Program-made: the position numbers and the translations under genes
NCBI RefSeq assembly: GCF_910592395.1
Contig: NC_088319.1
Location: forward strand, 8,062,001 to 8,122,000
DNA from: Lineus longissimus
Lineage: Eukaryota > Nemertea > Pilidiophora > Heteronemertea > Lineidae
Length of the DNA: 60,000 bases
Direction of reading: 5' to 3'
Notes under the pieces: generated by a model
What the model was told of the DNA's origin: nothing
The model's input: the letters and a program-made list of their open reading frames with translations, nothing else
Database searches by the model: none
Shown: positions 9,795-21,831 of the stretch, in pieces
Layout: every line of letters starts with the position of its first letter
Numbering within the stretch: the stretch's first letter is position 1

Positions 9795-10928
9795 TGAAAT
9801 GGCCAGGGCCATTGTGCTCACCCCATGTGGAGGAAAGATGGATAAAGAGCATGGTATTGTGTCATGTAGTGTTAGGTTTGATGTAGGTCCAAGCAATTAC
9901 AATTTCCCCAAAATGGCCAATTTACAGTACATTCTACCTCTGTGACCTTGAAAAGTAGGTCAAATCAAAGAAGACCCGGGTGACACATTGAATGGTTGTT
10001 AGAATTAGATGTACCTATGATATAAAATTGGTGCCAATCGGGCAAGTCATTACTAGGAATAATGGCATTTTGAAGAATTTAGGATTTGGCCCCCTCCCTG
10101 GAGGCCAAACGGCAAATCAGATCGCACCAAACTTCGGTACCTGAGATCACCTGACCAAGGGGTACATGTGTACTTAATTTGTGATCAATAGTCATTGCAG
10201 TTAAGAAACGTGCCATAGTTACGGCCTGACGGCGAATTTACGCCATTTGACCTCTGTGACCTTGACAAGAAGGTCAAATTAAAAACCTGTGTGACATATA
10301 CTGTATGGTGGTTAGATGTACCCATGATATCAAATTGGTGGCAATCGGGCAAGAAGTTAAGGAATAATCACATTTTTAAGGTTTTTGGATTTTGCCCCCT
10401 GGTGGTCAAGTGGTGAATCATATTGGACCAAACTTCGGTCCCTGAGATCACCTGACTAAGGGGTAAATGTGTACCAAATTTGGTATCAATAGTCATTGCA
10501 GTTTAGAAACGTGCCATCGTTACATCCTAACGGCCAATTTACACCATTTGACCTCTGTGACCTTGAAAAGGAGGTCAAATCAAAAACCCGGAGGATATAT
10601 GATGCACCTTTGCTAGAAGTACCTACCATATTTTTTTCAAAATTTCCCGACTACTATTAAGGGAGATATTGCATATTTTCACTTTTAACGTTTGGCCCCC
10701 TGGTGGCCAAACCATGAAACGAATCGGACCAAAACTTGGTCTCCAAGGTGTTTTTACATAAGGGTACATGTGTACCAAGTTTCAACTCAATAGCTCTAAC
10801 AGTTACGAAACGTGCCCTGCTAATGGACGACGGACGACGACGGACGACGACGGACGACGACGACGACGACGGACGACGGACGCCACGGTATGGGATAAGC
10901 TCGCCTCTGCTAAGAGGTGAGCTAAAAA
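9795..10928 (+). mobile_element. Helentron-like non-autonomous element, subfamily A, full-length copy 2
   Basis: The same structure as copy 1, beginning 34 bases after it ends. The short spacer between them (TGAAGAAAATGTAAGATAGA...) is host sequence present uninterrupted at 5214-5250, so the two copies entered neighbouring A-runs of one host segment. The GAC tract (10826-10880) is shorter and broken by GGAC. CTCF-like cores at 10394 and 10695. Confidence 0.85.
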
Positions 10929-12128
10929 GGAAAAGATGAAAAATAAAAATATTTTTGGCTGTCCTTATATTGACCGGGGTTTGAACTCATGACCTTTGGA
11001 TTGCCACAATACGAGGAAAAACCCACAAAACATGCAATTTCGGCCATATTTGAATTCCGATCTGGCTGAAACTTGGCATACAAATAGTGGCTTCTTAGAT
11101 GCATCATTACACAAAATTAAAACTCTTTACATTGAACAACGACAAAACGTACCAAGAACAGTAAAGTTTACAACTTTGACCTCTGTGAACTTGAAAGGTG
11201 GGTCAAATCAAAAACTCGTAAGATATGTGATGTATCCTTGCTGGGAGTACCTACCATGAAACTTTTATCAAAAACAAATCAGTAATAAGCGAGAAATCAC
11301 ACTTTTTGAGTTTTGAGTTTGGGCCCCCTGGTGGCCAAGTCAATAATCAGACCGAACCAAAATTCAGTGTAAAAGGTCAACTGACCTAGGGGGTCATTTG
11401 TTCAAAGTTTCAAGTTCATAACTGTTGCGGTTGAGAAACGTGCCATAGTTACACTCAAACGGCAAATTTACGCCATTTGACCTCTGCGACCTTAAAAAGT
11501 AGGTCAAATCCGAAAAATCGTGCAACATCTGAGGTAACCTTGCTAGGGGTCCCTGCCATAAAAATTTCATCAAAAACAATTTGCTAATAAGCAGGCTGTT
11601 GCACTTCTTACTTTTTCTGTTTTGGCCCCCTGGTGGCAAAGTCAAGAATCAGATCAGGCTGAAATTCAGCACCAGAGGTTATCTGATATAGGGGGTTATA
11701 TGTACCAAGTTTCAAGCTCATAGCTTTGGTGGTTGAGAAACGTGCCATAGTTACACTCAAACGGCGAATTCACGCCACTTGACCTCTGCGACCTTGAAAA
11801 GTAGATCAAATTAAAAACCCGTAAGATATATGATGTATCCTTGCTATGAATACCTACCACAAAAGTTTTATCGAAAACAAGTCACTAATAAGCGAGATAT
11901 CACACTTTTTAGATATCCACATTTGGCCCCCTGGTGGCCAAGTAGAGAATCAGATCGGACAGAAATTTAGTGTCACGGGTCATCTGACCTAGGGGGTCAT
12001 GTGTACAAAGTTAATAGGCCTAGCGGTTAAAAAACGTGCCACTGTTTTTGAACTAGGATACGACGGACGACGACGACGACGACGACGGACACTGCGGTAT
12101 CGTATAGACTCCCCTACGGTGAGCCAAA

Positions 12129-13373
12129 AATGGGATGAAGAAAGAAAACAAGCGGATTCAATATGTCCAGCATAGTTACTGGACATGATAAGTGAGATAT
12201 TGCACTTTTTCCTTTTAGGCTCAAAGGGGAGTCTATACAACACCGCTGTGTCCATCGTCGTCCGTCGTTGTCTGTCGTCGTCCGTATCCTGTTCCAAAAA
12301 CAGTGGCACGTTTCTTAACTGTTAGAGTTATGAACTTGAAACTTTGTACACAGGACCCCAAGGTCAGGTGACCTCTGATAATGAATTTCGGTTTGATCTG
12401 ATTCTTTACTTGGCCACAAGGGGGCAGATACAGACGACGACGATGGACAACAGACACTGCGCTGTTGTATAGACGCTCCTATGATGAGACAAAAAGGTAA
12501 ATAGTGCAATATCTCGCTTATTAGTGACTTGTTTTTGATTATATTTCAATGGTAGGTTCGCCAAGTAACAATACATCACATGTCATACTGACTTTGGTTT
12601 GACCTATGTTCTATACATGCATATTTATTAACCAGGATGAATTCCTTACCACCACTCCTTTCAATACCATGACAACAATGGCCCCTGGCCGTTTCATTTC
12701 AGTTTTGGCCGCCTGGTGCCCAAGTCGAGAATCAAAGGTGTCAAAGGTTACATGACGTAGGGAGTCATGTGTGCCAAATTTCAAGTTTATAGGTTTAGCG
12801 GTTAAGGAACCTGCCATAGTTAGTAGTTACACTAAAACCACCAATATACGCCATTTGACCTCTGTGACATTGAAAATTAGGTCAAATCAAAAACCCGTAT
12901 GATATCTGATGTACCCTTGCTAGGGGTACCTACCATCAAAATATCATTGAAGCGAGATATTGCACTTTTGACCTTTTTTAGTTTTGGCCCCTGGTGACCA
13001 AGTCAAGATTCAGATCGAACCAAAATTCGTTGTCAGAGGTTATATGATGTAGGTAGTCATGTGTACCATATTACAATTTCATAGATTTAGTGGTTAAGAG
13101 ATCTGCCATAGTTACACTCAAACAAATCACTTTCTAAGAGAGATATCATATTTTAAGGTTTCCACTTTTGGCCCCTGGTGGCCAAGTCAAGAGTTAGATC
13201 GGACCGAAATTCAGTTTCAGAGGTCACCTGACATAGTGGGTCCCTTTGTACAATGTTTCAAGTTCATAGCTGTAGTGGTTAAGAAACGTGCCACTGGTTT
13301 TGAAACAGGATAGACGACGACGATGCCGACGACAGATACAGCGGTATTAGACTCGCCTAAGGTGAGCCAAAAA
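12129..13373. mobile_element. Mosaic of broken Helentron-like elements on both strands
   Basis: A minus-strand copy runs from its 5' end at about 12696 (TGAAACGGCCAGGGGCCATTG) to its 3' end at 12213 (GAGCCTAAAA after GTCCG/GTCGT microsatellite complement). Inside it is a plus-strand tail at about 12430-12497 ending GATGAGACAAAAA. From 12700 on, plus-strand monomers lead to another subfamily B tail (GCCTAAGGTGAGCCAAAAA) ending at 13373. The order shows repeated insertion of the family into itself. Confidence 0.55.
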
Positions 13374-13854
13374 TCTCATTACGGATTCTAAAGACAGTTA
13401 TCATGCGCAAACCATCACATTTGAAAATAACCTCGAAAATGGTGACAAAAACACTATTTTCTCCCAAACTTTAAATTGATAGCAAACAAAACTTTCAATG
13501 ACACGACAGAAACTAGAGGCCTAACAGCCTGGTAGCTTCGCTGGTTCTGTGAGTATGGCTGCTAAGGGATTGTTTAAGTATTACATGTACATAGACAGGA
13601 AGGGGGGGAAGGGCCGCTCCGGTCGACTCTTTACCAGGAGGTATGCCTATGCCGATGCAGAGCGCAGTTGTACGTTTCTAATCCTTGATCGAAACTGCGT
13701 CGATCTGTCCCCTCAAGTCAAGACATGAGATTCTTCTCCCGTTGCCCATGTGCAGTATGGCAGGGACGAATCTAAAAAGCACGTGTGGCAAACAGCATGC
13801 AAAAAAATGTGACCAGGGGGTCCTGTGTACAAGTTCACAGCTCTAGCGGTTAAA
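13374..13854. other. Unassigned intron sequence
   Basis: No gene recognised. A G-rich run (GGGGGGAAGGG) lies near 13602. The last 50 bases before 13855 are a scrap of a family monomer (GTACAAGTTCACAGCTCTAG), into which copy 3 of subfamily A inserted. Confidence 0.3.
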
Positions 13855-14885
13855 TGAAATGGCCAGGGCCATTGTGCTCACCTCATGTGGAGGAAAGATG
13901 GATAAAGAGCATGGTATTGTGTCATGTAGTGTTAGGTTTGATGTAGGTCCAAGCAATTACAATTTCCCCAAAATGGCTAATTTACAGTACATTCGACCTC
14001 TGTGACCCTGAAAAGTAGGTCAAATCAAAGAAGACCCGGGTGACACATTGAATGGTTGTTAGAATTAGATGTACCTATGATATAAAATTGGTGCCAATCG
14101 GGCAAGTCATTACTAGGAATAATGGCATTTTGAAGAATTTAGGATTTGGCCCCCTCCCTGGAGGCCAAACGGCAAATCAGATCCCACCAAACTTCGGTAC
14201 CTGAGATCACCTGACCAAGGGGTACATGTGTACTTAATTTGTGATCAATAATCATTGCAGTTAAGAAACGTGCCATAGTTACGGCCTGACGGCGAATTTA
14301 CGCCATTTGACCTCTGTGACCTTGAAAAGAAGGTCAAATTAAAAACCTGTGTGACATATACTGTATGGTGGTTAGATGTACCCATGATATCAAATTGGTG
14401 GCAATCGGGCAAGAAGTTAAGGAATAATCACATTTTTAAGGTTTTTGGATTTTGCCCCCTGGTGGTCAAGTGGTTAATCATAATGGACCAAACTTCGGTC
14501 CCTGAGATCACCTGACTGAGGGGTAAATGTGTACCAAATTTGGTATCAATAGTCATTGCAGTTTAGAAACGTGCCATCGTTACATCCTAACGGCCAATTT
14601 GCACCATTTGACCTCTGTGACCTTAAAAAGGAGGTCAAATCAAAAACCCGGGAGATATATGATGCACCTTTGCTAGAAGTACCTACCATATTTTTTTCAA
14701 AATTTCCCGACTACTATTAAGGGAGATATTGCATATTTTCACTTTTAACGTTTGGCCCCCTGGTGGCCAAACCATGAAACGAATCGGACCGAAACTTGGT
14801 CTCCAAGGTGTCATTACATAAGGGTACATGTGTACCAAGTTTCAACTCAATAGCTCTAACAGTCACGAAACGTGCCCTGCTAACG

Positions 14886-14950
<65 letters not shown>

Positions 14951-15006
14951 ACGACGGACGCCAAGGTATGGGATAAGCTCACCTTTGCTAAGAGGTGAGC
15001 TAAAAA
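13855..15006 (+). mobile_element. Helentron-like non-autonomous element, subfamily A, full-length copy 3
   Basis: Begins TGAAATGGCCAGGGCCATTG, ends AAGAGGTGAGCTAAAAA. The interior matches copies 1 and 2 monomer for monomer, with a pure (GAC)n run at 14885-14952 before the terminal hairpin. CTCF-like cores at 14454 and 14755. The insertion point follows GCGGTTAAA, again a short A-run. Confidence 0.85.
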
Positions 15007-15906
15007 GGGACTGTTGCCAAAAACCTATAGTCTAAATAGGCCTTATTGGAAACGGAACCCTCATAGGACCTTTTTTCTTCAGGGATAATGTTAATGGTGA
15101 TGACTACCTCGCAATGATCTGAATCCAAGGTGTACCAGACCCCTCCAGCAAGCCTTGACAAACTGCAGGCAAGAATTACTGCAGAAGTGGACATTACTCG
15201 GCAAGACAGGGGACTGATACCTCGAGCTTATGAGGATATGATCTGTCATGCTCAACTTTGTGTGCAATGTAACGGGGGACATATGGAGGATTAGGAATGA
15301 GATGAATAACAGCACTGTGGTTGAGGATAGCTGCATCTAAACTCCAAGTTAACTGTAAAGCCAAAATGTTTTAAATAAAGGATTTGAAAGAACAAATCAC
15401 CTAATTGTTTCTTCCTCTGCTCACTTGAAACAGTTGGCACAAGTAGGTTTTGGCCCCGCTACATACATTGATTGCTGTGCAGTCAACCGTGAAGGAAAAC
15501 TCCATAAATGTGGTTGCTAATCAAACAGGAAGAGTCACTTAACATGAATATACCACATTTGCTCATACTCATAGTCCCATCAATGAATAATGGACAATTC
15601 ATTTTAGAAATGTGGGTTTTTTGGACTCGCCCTGTATAGGACCTTCATACCCGTTAGATTAAAGTCCAGTATCAATAGAAACTGAGACCTGCTCCAGAAA
15701 CAAGTATGACAGGAAGACAAACAAACATCAGCCACCATCCCAATACCCCTGTAGGCTTAATGGGCATAGAGGTAAAAACACAATTTATTTCCTATGTTCA
15801 GAGCTTGATAAAAGAACTTGCTTAAACCGTTTCGGACCAAAAAGAGCGATGCGTCAGAAACATAGGGTTTCAACATGTTCAAAATTAAATGCATTCAATT
15901 CCTCAC
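15007..15906. other. Unassigned intron sequence upstream of the middle MRPL51 exon donor
   Basis: About 900 bases with no recognisable gene or repeat; the short frames here look like chance. It contains ordinary intron sequence next to the donor at 15906. Confidence 0.3.
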
Positions 15907-16020
15907 CAATATAATCATTCTGTCCAAACAGTCCTCTCTTCACAGCCCACACATCTCTTGGCCGGTAATCATTTAGAGGAAGTGGTTTAACATCAACATC
16001 ATCATGTCGCGGCAAGAGTC
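15907..16020 (-). CDS. MRPL51: Mitochondrial ribosomal protein L51 (mL51), middle coding exon
   Basis: The 114-base exon begins after a TTTTTCAG acceptor (AG at 16022-16021) and ends at a GTGAGG donor (GT at 15906-15905). It reads LLPRHDDVDVKPLPL, then NDYRPRDVW and KRGLFGQNDYI. The W-x-x-K-R-x-L-F-G-x-x-D-x-I stretch is the conserved centre of mL51, just before the RGPxWLRG block coded by the next exon. It carries two bases of a split codon at its start and one at its end; both phases fit the neighbouring exons. It stands alone between element copies, with 12.1 kb of intron downstream and 5.8 kb upstream. No other gene family fits the joined order of motifs as well. Confidence 0.85.
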
Positions 16021-16196
16021 CTGAAAAAGCAGATATTTAAATGAGACATAAACACTTTCTTTCCAGCAGTTTTGGCATGAAAACAGATAAAGGAATGGGC
16101 GGCTTTTTACTGCAGCGGATTGTTGTACCTCTGGTTCATCGGTAAACTATTTTTCTGAACGTGTTTGATGCTTTTCCAATTTTGTTTCAGCTAGTA

Positions 16197-17545
16197 GATA
16201 AAAAGGCTAGGGGCCACAGTGCTCACCGTATAGATATTTGGTGGTTCAGAATTCATGCTAGTTAGGAACCGTGGCATACAGTATATAGCCAAGTGGCTAT
16301 GGATATAGCAAAATGGCTACTGAGGTTCTTCATGTGACGTCACGACGTGACGTTTTGACGGCCACCTGCGAATGCATTTCCTTTACGCCATGACCACCAC
16401 GTGTGACGGCCAATATGGCAGTGCAAAAAAATTGGTAATGTCATCATGTAACATCAGTGAATAACCTCTATGGTATATAATGAAATGGCCAAAAATAGCC
16501 AAATTTCATGCCATTTAACCTCTGTGACCTTGATTAGTAGGTAAAATCAAAAACCCGCAAGATAAGTGATGTATCCTTATAAAGAGTACCCATCATATAA
16601 AAATAGCATCGCAAAGCGAGCATAACCCCTCAGCCTATTAAGGTTGAAGGTGAGATAATGGTGAAGTTGGCTTAGTGGAGTGGCTAGTTTGCATATGGAA
16701 ATAAAAATTGTGGAAACTTATTTTGAGGATGTGAGCGCACATACCAAAAAAAATCATGATTTTAGCTAGCATAATTCCTGAGATATAGCCGAAAGTAGTT
16801 TTTCGCATGAAGCGCCCCCTGGGGCCAAGTGTAGGTTGAAAACCATCGAAACTGCCAAAACGCACAATGGTACCATAAGACCTTCAAACCACCCAGAGAT
16901 GAAATGCCTAGCATTTATGGTTACGGATATATGCTCCGGAAACCACTGATAGTCAATTTATACTATTTGACCGCTGTGACCTTCAAAAGTAGGTCAAATC
17001 AAAAACCCGGGAATTATGTGATGTGGTCTCATGAGTACTGTCCTGAGTAAAAATATCATGATTCAAGCTAGCATAATTCATGAGATATAGCCAAAAGTAG
17101 TTTTTTGCATAAAGCACCCCCTGGGGCCAAGTGTAGGTCGAAAACCGTCAAAACTGCCAAAAGGCACAATGGTACCATAAGACCTTCAAACCACCCAGAG
17201 ATGAAATGCCCAGCATTTATGGTTACGGATATTTGTTCCGGAAACCACTGATGGTCAATTTACGCTACTTGACCCCTGTGACCTTGAAAAGTAGGTCAAA
17301 TCAAAAACCCGGGTATTATGTGATGTAGTCTCATGAGTACTGTCCTCAGTAAAAAATATCATTATTCAAGCTAGCATAATTCATGAGATAATGCCATAAG
17401 TAGTTTTTGCGCATAAAGCGCCCTCTTGGGCCAAGTGTAGGTCGAAAACCGTCAAAACTGCCAAAAGGCACAATGGTACCATAACACTTCAAACCACCAA
17501 GAGATGAAATGCCCAGCATTTATGGTTACGGATATATGCTCCGTC
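16197..17545 (+). repeat. Element 5' end plus three 303-bp tandem monomers of a related type
   Basis: A family 5' end (AAAAAGGCTAGGGGCCACAG then GCTCACCGTA) at about 16197-16230 is followed by decayed sequence and then by three tandem units of about 303 bp, marked by the GCCCCCTGGGGCCAAGTGTAGG block at about 16810, 17113 and 17416 and by GGTTACGGATAT. The unit shares the TGACCT...AGGTCA cluster (16975, 17278) with the other monomers but the rest differs. No 3' hairpin is seen; the array breaks off at about 17545. Confidence 0.6.
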
Positions 17546-18888
17546 ATGGATATAATTGTCATTTTCTGAAGATTTAGTGCATCTGCTGAAACTTAAAGGG
17601 AGTGTAAACAATCATCAACGTTTGCACAGAAAAATGCCATCAAAGTCATCCCTTAGCTAACTTCGCAATGCTGGCCCAGGCCTACTATTCAAGATGGCAG
17701 CCGAAATAAAATACACAAAACTTGGTTCACGCCAAGTTGATTCTAATCAATACATATAATCCTAATTACTACAGCAAAACTGAGGGCATACATGGGTGAA
17801 TTCAGGCCTATTATGTAATCTTCGCACATTCCGAAAGCTGTCTGGGGTGAGGAACTGGGCTGTTTATTGGCAGGCATGAGAGTGAGCTGAGAGGTCACAA
17901 CCTGAAAATTTTTCTGATGGGGAGGGTTCAAGGGGGTGCCTTACTCGCTGAAGAAGTTCAAATTTCAAATGCATTGGGAGTAATTTCTGGCAAATTACAG
18001 AGTTATTCTGCTCTGTTTATTGTGTGGGGGTCCTCCCCAGAAAGATTTCATGCGTGGTTTCTTTTTAAAATTCACCATTATTCACCCAACTAGCTATAAG
18101 TGTTCATGGCGCCATTTCGATCATGAGGCGAGGCTATCCCACAGTGCCTTGCGCTGTGAGGGGATTCCCCAAGTTTCGTCAGTTCGTTGGCTGTTTGTAC
18201 GGTGAAGATGAGGTCAGCGCTATTTTTAGACAGCACACGGCATCGATCAATATTTTAGTCTCTTGCACATGCGTTCCATTGGCGGTACAGCACTGTCAAG
18301 GCCGAGTCACACGGTTGATTCAGAGACTGACGGCTACAGCGCGATATACATTATGCGGCCTGCCTAATGCCAAGGCGCGTGGTGATTCAATGGCTTTAGC
18401 TCTGGCTTTAGCGGGAATAATGCGGACAATTTTGATGCCGGGCGGAAAGTTTTGTGGCTGGCTCTTCAGTTCAGGTCAACACCTCTACCCCCCCACCCCC
18501 CCCCCCCTAATTTTTATTGCAGATCTGCGCGAATCTCGGGACCCAACTTTTTGGATACTTCATAACCGGATTTACCGAAATTACCGGAAAACTCTCATGC
18601 CTGATTGGGATAGCAATTAACCCTTTGGTGTCGCACCTCCCTGTAGAGCGTATTCTGGTAAAACTTGTATGTCAATTCTAGCTGAAACAGCTGTGAAACA
18701 TGGTATAAACGTATCCCGTAAATCTAGTATACACTAGTAGGCTGCATTGTCACTTGTTGTGAAACAATTCCCCGTTTATGAACAACCAAATCATGAAATT
18801 CAGTCTATTGTGCAGAAACTCAACAAGCACAAGCCTATTGTCATTTCATGTAGGACAGGTGGTACTACAGAACTAATAGTCCACACAT
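17546..18888. other. Unassigned intron sequence
   Basis: No recognised gene. The longest frame (18123-18620, plus) is 165 residues with no motif I know and a low-complexity middle created by a C-rich tract at 18487-18506; I do not support it as a gene. A TTAACCCTTTGGTGTCG at 18619 looks like a piggyBac end, but no partner end is present. Confidence 0.3.
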
Positions 18889-19110
18889 TTACAATCTGTC
18901 ACAGTCCATTTCCGCCAGGTCATTAGTTCCCAACTCTACGACGATTAGGTCAGGTTTTACCTGCCTAACAGTGGTTCTCATCAGCCACACACCGTTATTG
19001 TCTATCTTCAAGCTGCCTTCTCCAACTACCTTCACAGCTTCATGGGGAAGTCCCAAAATGTCAGAAATAAATCTCCATGGACCAGGTGCAAATAACGGGC
19101 AGCGGGCTGT
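18889..19110 (-). pseudogene. SGNH-hydrolase-like fragment (GTND motif)
   Basis: The minus-strand frame contains GPWRFISDILGLP, then KPDLIVVELGTNDLAE and a stop at 18889. The hydrophobic strand followed by G-T-N-D is block III of SGNH/GDSL-type hydrolases, which holds the oxyanion Asn. The catalytic Ser block (GDS) and the C-terminal Asp-His block are absent, so this is a fragment; similar SGNH domains travel with some invertebrate retroelements. Right of about 19110 the frame runs into a dispersed repeat. It lies in the first coding intron of MRPL51 on the same strand. Confidence 0.35.
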
Positions 19111-19402
19111 TGACGGAACAGAAACTTGCGACGAACGGTTCTCCTCGAAATGGACGGAAACCAATTTCAAACACGCCACCCTGGTGGCCATATTGATAAT
19201 CGGAACAAGCCCGTTTTCGAAAGGAACCTTCCTCTAGTCACCCCCAATGTACACACCAAAAATTGAATTGATTGTCAAAGCCGTTCTCCTAGAAATCAAC
19301 GGAAACCAAGTAGCAGATGCCCGCCCGCCCGCTGGGCCGCCCGGACGGACGGCGCACGTGACGACAATACCCCTCTAGCCCATTTGGGCTGAGGGGTAAA
19401 AA
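19111..19402 (+). mobile_element. 3' end of a Helentron-like element, different subfamily
   Basis: After ATGG...CCTGGTGGCCATATTG repeat matter and a GGACGGACGG-type stretch comes the hairpin ACCCCTCTAGCCCATTTGGG-CTGAGGGGT (19369-19397) and then AAAAAA. The layout (repeat monomer, GGAC-rich tract, hairpin, A-run) is that of the other family members, but the hairpin sequence is unrelated. The 5' end was not found. Confidence 0.5.
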
Positions 19403-19432
19403 ACCCATGCGCTATTCTTGCATTCACATTCA

Positions 19433-19834
19433 CTAGAACTGTCCTTCCTTGATGTGGGGAGATGATGCCCAATGCATATCATGTTTCTCTGTTCCTTGGC
19501 ATGAGAGATTGATACATCCTACATGTCCATCATGTCGGAAATCCTTCGTGTGGTTTGTCGTGAGCTGGTAAGCTGGTGCGCTGTTGGGGACAGCAGACTT
19601 ATCCTCAGCAGTTTTGTTGCTCTCCGTGCTGTTGTTTTCGATGTAAAAGTCAATCACTCGGTTTAGAAACTTGTAATTCGACATCATTGAGCATTTTACA
19701 CTCCCTAACTTTAACTTCAACTTGACAATTATGTTAAAGAACGAAACCTTTTCATGTTCATCTGAACAATAGAATTTTAATTGGCTTTTCACAAGATTGG
19801 TCTTTTTGGGCTTGCTTTCTTCAGACTCATTCAT
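19433..19834 (-). CDS. Hypothetical protein or exon, unknown
   Basis: A 133-residue frame starting MNESEESKPKKTN and ending in a Cys/His-bearing tail (HVGCINLSCQGTEKHDMHW). It is not low-complexity and does not overlap a recognised repeat, but I know no family for it. The C-terminal C-x4-C and several His could be part of a metal site; that is a guess. It lies inside the first MRPL51 intron, same strand, and could be an exon of a nested gene or an old retroelement frame. Confidence 0.25.
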   Translation of the reverse strand: MNESEESKPKKTNLVKSQLKFYCSDEHEKVSFFNIIVKLKLKLGSVKCSMMSNYKFLNRVIDFYIENNSTESNKTAEDKSAVPNSAPAYQLTTNHTKDFRHDGHVGCINLSCQGTEKHDMHWASSPHIKEGQF

Positions 19835-19888
19835 GGATCCCTTTTTTTGTTTCCTAGCATGAGAGGGTCAAAGTTGGACTTGGTAAAA

Positions 19889-20985
19889 TGAAATGGCCAG
19901 GGCCATTGTGCTCACCTCATGTGGAGGAAAGATGGATAAAGAGCATGGTCTTGTGTCATGTAGTGTTAGGTTTGATGTAGGTCCAAGCAATTACAATTTC
20001 CCCAAAATGGCCAATTTACAGTACATTCGACCTCTGTGACCTTGAAAAGTAGGTCTAATCAAAGAAGACCCGGGTGACACATTGAATGGTTGTTAGAATT
20101 AGATGTACCTATGATATAAAATTGGTGCCAATCGGGCAAGTCATTACTAGGGATAATGGCATTTTGAAGAATTTAGGATTTGGCCCCCTCCCTGGAGGCC
20201 AAACGGCAAATCAGATCGCACCAAACTTCGGTACCTGAGATCACCTGACCAAGGGGTACATGTGTACTTAATTTGTGATCAATAGTCATTGCAGTTAAGA
20301 AACGTGCCATAGTTACGGCCTGACGGCGAATTTAGGCCATTTGACCTCTGTGACCTTGACAAGAAGGTCAAATTAAAAACCTGTGTGACATATACTGTAT
20401 GGTGGTTAGATGTACCCATGATATCAAATTGGTGGCAATCGGGCAAGAAGTTAAGGAATAATCACATTTTTAAGGTTTTTGGATTTTGCCCCCTGGTGGT
20501 CAAGTGGTGAATCATATTGGACCAAACTTCGGTCCCTGAGATCACCTGACTAAGGGGTAAATGTGTACCAAATTTGGTATCAATAGTCATTGCAGTTTAG
20601 AAACGTGCCATCGTTACATCCTAACGGCCAATTTACACCATTTGACCTCTGTGACCTTGAAAAGGAGGTCAATTCAAAAACCCGGAGGATATATGATGCA
20701 CCTTTGCTAGAAGTACCTACCATATTTTTTTCCCGACTACTATTAAGGGAGATAATGCATATTTTCACTTTTAACGTTTGGCCCCCTGGTGGCCAAACCA
20801 TGAAACGAATCGGACCGAAACTTGGTCTCCCAGGTGTCATTACATAAGGGTACATGTGTACCAAGTTTCAACTCAATAGCTCTAACAGTTACGAAACGTG
20901 CCCTGCTAACGGACGACGGACGACGACGGACGACGGACGCCACGGCATGGGATAAGCTCACCTCTGCTAAGAGGTGAGCTAAAAA
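19889..20985 (+). mobile_element. Helentron-like non-autonomous element, subfamily A, full-length copy 4
   Basis: Begins TGAAATGGCCAGGGCCATTG after GGTAAAA and ends AAGAGGTGAGCTAAAAA. It has the same monomers as copies 1-3, but the microsatellite is reduced to GGACGACGGACGACG (20910-20938), showing that tract length varies between copies. CTCF-like cores at 20488 and 20781. Confidence 0.85.
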
Positions 20986-21831
20986 TAACTTTTGTTGAAA
21001 TATCTTAAAGTGCCAGTGACTGCCCAGCTTAATTTTGATAGATGTCAGTCTATAATTGAAAGAGCTGCAGAAAATTGAAAAGTTTCCATGGGTTGTTGAG
21101 GGCGTGGCCTGTAGGGGGGCGCTCCAAAACAATGCTTTTTCTGACATGACACATGTATTTCACTTAGTTTCAGGCATTCCTAGACTGCACCCTCAACAAC
21201 CCAAGCTTATTAATGCATGACAGGATTCCAATAGCTTGTCCAATACTATGTCACTTGAAATTATTGTGGGACAATGAGGGTGTGAGAGTATAGGTGGCGC
21301 CAAAGTTGCTGAAAACATTGCAATATCTCATTCGCCCTCATCACATTTGAATGAAATCTATTCACCAGGTAGCCCTGTATGTGTACTAACAGTCCTATAA
21401 AGATTTAAGTGGGGTTCAGCCCCATTATCCCTTTTCTTAGCAATTATGCAATCTCAAGGAGAGCAAAATTCCCATTTAAAAAAACTGTAGATTTGCCCCT
21501 GGTGGCACTTTTTGGAACTAAAAGGCAAAGAAGGATTGGCATCAGAAGTCATACTAGTAAAAGATTTCATTTAAATGTGATGAGGGCGCACTGAAATATT
21601 GGCTTTTAAATGACAGGTGTCTGTTCTACTACATAATTCAGTACTGTTCAATTACAATAATACCAGATAAAATTTCTCCAAAAATCTTTTCACACTTATC
21701 CACAGAACATTTTGGTTACGACAGAACTACACATAAATCACAAGTCGAATTTTTCATAACTTACTTGTCCCAATGATTTCGACTCATGTAAGGTTGACTG
21801 TAGCTCATGAGGACTATTGGCCTTTGCTTAC
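20986..21831. other. Unassigned intron sequence next to the first MRPL51 exon
   Basis: No gene recognised. The phrase CATTTGAATGAAATCTATTC (21348) and its near-complement CATTTAAATGTGATGAGGGCGC (21570) hint at an old inverted repeat bounding 21320-21600, with CTCATCACATTT...AAATGTGATGAGGG arms. The splice donor of the first coding exon is at 21831-21826. Confidence 0.3.

Larger units (their letters stand above)
8321..12128 (+). repeat. Duplicate of 4951-6476, interrupted by two element insertions
   Basis: From ACTTGTGGTTCCAAGCTTG onwards 8321-8577, 9761-9794 and 10929-12128 follow 4951-6476 nearly base for base, apart from the two inserts and small changes (for example an extra monomer stretch GTGCAACATCTGAGGTAACC at about 11520 that is collapsed in the first copy). 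It ends in the same TACGGTGAGCCAAAAA (subfamily B 3' end) after a shorter GAC tract at 12062-12090. CTCF-like cores at 11323, 11625 and 11926. Confidence 0.75.

Noticed and set aside
18123-18620. 165-residue open frame
   Set aside because: No motif, crosses a C-rich tract, and no splice signals or neighbours support it.
18619-18640. TTAACCCTTTGGTGTCGC as another piggyBac end
   Set aside because: No matching inverted end with TTAA was found in the window.
20580-21147. Frames of 85-134 residues in element copy 4 and similar ones in other copies
   Set aside because: The same frames occur wherever the monomer occurs, are broken in other copies and show no protein family; they are shadows of the repeat.
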